Positions 61,461 to 64,000 of a stretch of 64,000 nucleotides of DNA are shown here, piece after piece (position 1 is the first letter of the stretch; the number at the start of each line of letters is the position of its first letter). The notes beneath the pieces were generated by a model. That model did no database searches. It saw nothing but the letters and a program-made list of their open reading frames with translations, and was not told where the DNA came from. The stretch is from Sutcliffiella horikoshii (lineage in GTDB: Bacteria; Bacillota; Bacilli; Bacillales; Bacillaceae_I). The translations under genes and the position numbers were made by a program. The stretch covers positions 1,504,666-1,568,665 of the forward strand of contig KV440964.1 in NCBI GenBank assembly GCA_001636495.1. Direction: 5' to 3'.

Positions 61461-61775
61461 TTGGAGATAACGGACCAATTGCTCCAGGAGTTTAAAGAAA
61501 GAATGCATATAAGCCATAATGAGGACGACAATCTTAAACGTTTGTTGTCTTTTTCTATGGCTTATATTAAGTCCAAAGTGAAAAATGTCAATATAGAGAC
61601 TAATTTACAGGCAAAAGAGCTAGTCTTTGAACGGACCCGTTATGCTTACAATGACGCTGTGGAGTATTTTGAAAATAATTTTATAAGTCAAATAAACTCT
61701 CTCATCATCGATGCGGCGTTAGAAGAAATGGAGGAAAATGATGCAACCATTTCGATACAAACCTCCAAATACTAA
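61461..61775 (+). CDS. Head-tail connector, gp6-like
   Basis: A 104-residue helical protein of the DNA-packaging/connector gp6 type: LKRLLSFSMAYIKSKVKN...ELVFERTRYAYNDAVEYFENNFISQINSLIIDAALEEM, where the RxRYAYNDAxExFxxNF block is diagnostic in Bacillus phages. TTG 61461 follows AAGGAG. The stop overlaps the next gene. Confidence 0.88.
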   Translation: MEITDQLLQEFKERMHISHNEDDNLKRLLSFSMAYIKSKVKNVNIETNLQAKELVFERTRYAYNDAVEYFENNFISQINSLIIDAALEEMEENDATISIQTSKY

Positions 61776-62109
61776 TACAGGGGACCTCAGAACCCCTGTT
61801 ACTTTTTATAAACCCTCACCTAATGAAGGGCCAGAACCTGGTGAACATATGGATTCTGTTCTTTATGAAGCAATGGCCAAAATAGATACCGTTTGGATGA
61901 AGGACATCGAGGTGGCCAAAGCGAACGGCACCCTTTCAGATGTCACCCTTACCATTCGAGACCCGAAATCCACCTTTATTCCAACCAACAAGCATTATAT
62001 TGCAATCGATGCGGATGGTTATCGGGATAATCGATATAACGTGAAACATGTGCAACCAGATTTACAAAACAGGCAATTTATTAAAGTTGTGGCGAGAGTG
62101 GTTACATGA
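61741..62109 (+). CDS. Head closure protein (SPP1 gp16-like)
   Basis: A 122-123-residue beta-rich head-tail adaptor: NTGDLRTPVTFYKP near the N-terminus and FIPTNKHYIAIDADGYRDNRYNVKHVQPDLQNRQFIKVVARVV at the end. ATG 61738 and 61741 are adjacent; the second is better placed after GGAGG. Overlaps both neighbours. Confidence 0.88.
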   Translation: MQPFRYKPPNTNTGDLRTPVTFYKPSPNEGPEPGEHMDSVLYEAMAKIDTVWMKDIEVAKANGTLSDVTLTIRDPKSTFIPTNKHYIAIDADGYRDNRYNVKHVQPDLQNRQFIKVVARVVT

Positions 62110-62498
62110 GCGTAAAAATTAGGGGAATGGACAAGTTGCTGAAAGAGTTGGAAACCCGATTGGGGAAAGAAGCCATGCAACAAATTAGCGATAAGGCATT
62201 AATGGATGCAGCAGAAGTATTTGTGAAGCAACTAAGAAAAGAGTTTGCTAGTTTTAGAGATACCGGGGGATCCATTGAGGAGATAACCATATCGCCCATT
62301 GTTTATGAGAACGGTGTCCGAACCATCAAAGTGCATTGGAAAGGGCCAAAAGGTCGCTATCGAATTATTCACCTCAACGAATGGGGGACTATTCGAAATC
62401 CACGGCCACGAGGTAAAGGTGCGGTCGCTAGAACGATGAATAATTCTAAAAAAGCATATAGGGACGCTTTGAAAAAGGCGGTTAAGGAGGGAATGTAG
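62106..62498 (+). CDS. HK97 gp10-like tail-joining protein
   Basis: A 130-residue protein of the HK97 gp10 family: IRGMDKLLKELETRLGKEAMQQISDKALMDAAEVFVKQLRKEF, then VHWKGPKGRYRIIHLNEWGTIRNPRPRGKGAVARTMNNSKKAYRDALKKAV. LNEWGT and the late GxxxRA block are the family marks. Start overlaps the previous stop (ATGA). Confidence 0.9.
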   Translation: MSVKIRGMDKLLKELETRLGKEAMQQISDKALMDAAEVFVKQLRKEFASFRDTGGSIEEITISPIVYENGVRTIKVHWKGPKGRYRIIHLNEWGTIRNPRPRGKGAVARTMNNSKKAYRDALKKAVKEGM

Positions 62499-62881
62499 TG
62501 GATGTTTTAGATATGTTCTATCAAGTATTAAAAACAGACCCCTATATATCCGAGCAAGTCGGCACCAGGATTAAGTATTATGAATATCCAGAATCCGGGG
62601 ATGTCGATAAACCTTACATGGTTTTGGAGGAGATAGCACCTCCTGAACCAGGTTCCTTTGCTGACGGAACATGGTTGACCTTATCCGTATTTGTGCATGT
62701 GGAAATATGGAGTCCAAACCGAACCACGACTAGGTTACTAGCAGAAAGAGTCCGCGACCTTATCTGGGAGACGTTCAAAATTAGGCAAGTGGGCGGTTTG
62801 ACGGAACATGATAATGGAGTTTTTCGGGATGCCCGAAGATATCATGGATCTATTTACCGGGATGACTTAAATCAATTATAA
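62498..62881 (+). CDS. Tail completion/terminator protein (gp17-like)
   Basis: A 127-residue protein: MDVLDMFYQVLKTDPYISEQVGTRIKYYEYPESGDVDKPYMVLEEIAPPEPGSFADGTWLTLSVFVHVEIWS. The I..YEYPE...PYIVIDPIDPP pattern is known from tail-completion proteins of Gram-positive siphophages. GTG 62498 follows AAGGAGGG and shares the last base of the previous stop codon. Confidence 0.85.
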   Translation: MDVLDMFYQVLKTDPYISEQVGTRIKYYEYPESGDVDKPYMVLEEIAPPEPGSFADGTWLTLSVFVHVEIWSPNRTTTRLLAERVRDLIWETFKIRQVGGLTEHDNGVFRDARRYHGSIYRDDLNQL

Positions 62882-62895
62882 AGGAGCGAAAAAAG

Positions 62896-63498
62896 ATGGC
62901 AGAAGAAAAGAATTATAGAGCCTCTACAGGAGTAGACGGGTTTTATTATGGAATTATTGGTGATGGAACTACAACTACACAAATTGAGCGAGTAAAGTTC
63001 TTGCAGGAAATCACGGTGGAAATGCCTCAAGAAGTTGTACGAGCTTACGGGGATAACACCACGGCAGAAATGGCCGTATCCAATGGTGATATTTCTGTCA
63101 ATTCTACTTTTCACAAGATTCCCATTGAGGACAAACAACGATTGTTAGGGTTGGAAACCGTGGAAGGTTTAACTGCCGTCGGCGGGACGGATAAACCTCC
63201 CTATGTCGCTGTAATCTTTGTAAAAACATTTGAAGATGGATCTGTTGAATATGTCGGGCTGCCTAAAGGTATCTTTACCCGTCCGAACGTTTCAGGAAAA
63301 TCAAAAGCCGGCGGAACTACTGAGTTTACAGCAGAGGAAATTGTCGCTCAGTTTATGGACCGGAAAGTGTCCGGATTTAATTCGGAGAAATCCGTAATTT
63401 TTGCTGCAGATAAGAAAAACGAAAATACGAACAGGGACGCATTGTTTACCAAAATATTCGGAGCACCTTTCCCTGGTGCATTACCGGAAGGAGCATAA
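62896..63498 (+). CDS. Major tail protein (phi13 type)
   Basis: A 200-residue tail-tube protein: ASTGVDGFYYGIIGDGTTTTQIERVKFLQEITVEMPQEVVRAYGDNTTAEMAVSNGDISVNSTFHKIP is the phi13-type start, and TRPNVSGKSKAGGTTEFTAEEIVAQFMDRKV the second half. AAAGGAGCG precedes the ATG. Makes the tube of a long flexible tail, so the phage is a siphophage. Confidence 0.92.
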   Translation: MAEEKNYRASTGVDGFYYGIIGDGTTTTQIERVKFLQEITVEMPQEVVRAYGDNTTAEMAVSNGDISVNSTFHKIPIEDKQRLLGLETVEGLTAVGGTDKPPYVAVIFVKTFEDGSVEYVGLPKGIFTRPNVSGKSKAGGTTEFTAEEIVAQFMDRKVSGFNSEKSVIFAADKKNENTNRDALFTKIFGAPFPGALPEGA

Positions 63499-63500
63499 GC

Positions 63501-63845
63501 ATGACTATTCCTAAATTGAAAAAGGAGTTAACCGCATTGGGCGTTGAGTTCGATGAAAAGGCAACTAAAGAACAATTAGAAAAATTGTTAGAGGAAAAAC
63601 AAGCAGAAGCCAGTGAACAAGAGGAAACAAATCAACCGGTAGATGTGGAAAAAGAGGAAAAAGAGGTTTTTCCAACGTATGTTGTCATCCACGATTTCAA
63701 AGATTTGCAGGATAACAATACAGTATATATTGCTGGAGACATTTATCCACGCAGGGCTGAGAGTGACCCGGATGACAAAAGAATCCAGGAACTCTTATCA
63801 AGTGATAATAAAATCGGAAAACCATTGATTAAAGAACAGGCGTAA
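63501..63845 (+). CDS. HeH/LEM-type small tail-region protein
   Basis: A 114-residue protein. The N-terminus TIPKLKKELTALGVEFDEKATKEQLEKLLEE is a helix-extended-helix (HeH/LEM-like) domain; after an acidic linker comes YVVIHDFKDLQDNNTVYIAGDIYPR, a small beta motif found in other phage tail-region proteins. It starts three bases after the major tail gene stop. Role unknown. Confidence 0.8.
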   Translation: MTIPKLKKELTALGVEFDEKATKEQLEKLLEEKQAEASEQEETNQPVDVEKEEKEVFPTYVVIHDFKDLQDNNTVYIAGDIYPRRAESDPDDKRIQELLSSDNKIGKPLIKEQA

Positions 63846-63861
63846 GCGCTTGTTCTTTTTA
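63832..63861 (+). terminator. Terminator-like hairpin within the tail operon
   Basis: AAGAACAGGCG / CGCTTGTTCTT with TTTTT, overlapping the stop codon of the preceding gene. It could lower expression of genes beyond the major tail protein. Confidence 0.65.
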
Positions 63862-63886
63862 TCTTTTTGAGAGGGCGGAAAATAAA

Positions 63887-64000
63887 ATGGCAAACTTAAA
63901 ACGAAACCGAATCGAACTTGTAAAAGAAGTGAACGGGGAAGAAGTGATTACAGAAAACTTTCTTACACCTGTATTCATCCCCTTTGGCGTGGTGTATGAG
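63887..64000 (+). CDS. Tail assembly chaperone-like protein, 5' end only
   Basis: 38 codons are visible from ATG 63887: MANLKRNRIELVKEVNGEEV and ITENFLTPVFIPFGVVYE. GAGGGCGGA precedes the start. By position after the major tail protein this should be the tail assembly chaperone, and the family often uses a programmed frameshift; that part is outside the window. Confidence 0.65.
   Translation, partial: MANLKRNRIELVKEVNGEEVITENFLTPVFIPFGVVYE

Overview
The window looks like a chromosomal segment of a spore-forming member of the Bacillaceae, related to but distinct from Bacillus subtilis, carrying an integrated tailed-phage genome. The evidence is gene order: ytpP, ytpQ, sftA, murC, ytxG-ytxH-ytxJ, aroA, ccpA, motP-motS, acuC-acuB-acuA divergent from acsA, then tyrS follows the backbone known from B. 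subtilis. Ribosome binding sites are strong AGGAGG type, and a SigB promoter, a cre site and a T-box leader are recognisable.

Bases 1-35850 are host chromosome. From the left: an incomplete chemoreceptor, a PTS IIC-like permease, a thioredoxin-like protein, a large secreted subtilase of the bacillopeptidase F type (opposite strand), YtpQ, the SftA DNA translocase, nicotinate phosphoribosyltransferase, MurC, an M29 aminopeptidase, the ytxGHJ stress operon, a long FtsA-like ATPase, DAHP synthase/chorismate mutase, CcpA, the MotPS stator, the acu/acsA acetate module, an MFS transporter, a class A penicillin-binding protein, TyrS under T-box control and a GNAT acetyltransferase. The acetate module has one clear lesion: acuA has an in-frame amber stop, although the rest of its frame is intact. 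Intergenic spaces hold six copies of a structured repeat of about 130 bp and two arrays of a 52-bp tandem repeat.

Bases 35851-64000 are the left part of a cos-type siphophage prophage; its right end lies outside the window. It appears to have integrated in the 3' end of rpsD, because the last codons of S4 remain as a stub just before the integrase. The order is: integrase, ImmA-like protease and repressor (leftward), a divergent control region with five operator-like palindromes, Cro-like protein, DUF771 protein, antirepressor, a recombination/replication block (SbcC-like ATPase, Bet, RepO-like initiator, helicase loader, DnaB, RuvC-like resolvase), ArpU late regulator, an AT-rich cargo region (47.3-55.8 kb), HNH endonuclease, probable cos, small and large terminase, portal, ClpP-like protease, HK97-type capsid, connector proteins, major tail protein and the start of a tail chaperone gene.

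The cargo region is the most novel part. It carries a secreted glutamyl-endopeptidase-like protease, a DUF3221-like lipoprotein, a frameshifted Spo0E-like phosphatase gene, an unrecognised module (95-aa protein, 361-aa protein with a SAP-like N-terminus, and a zinc-ribbon protein split by a run of 12 A), a membrane-anchored protein, and a nucleoside deoxyribosyltransferase-fold protein of a kind often met in phage defence. An 88-bp sequence with its own terminator occurs on both sides of the unrecognised module. Defence or lysogenic-conversion roles are inferences from position and domain type, not shown by the sequence.
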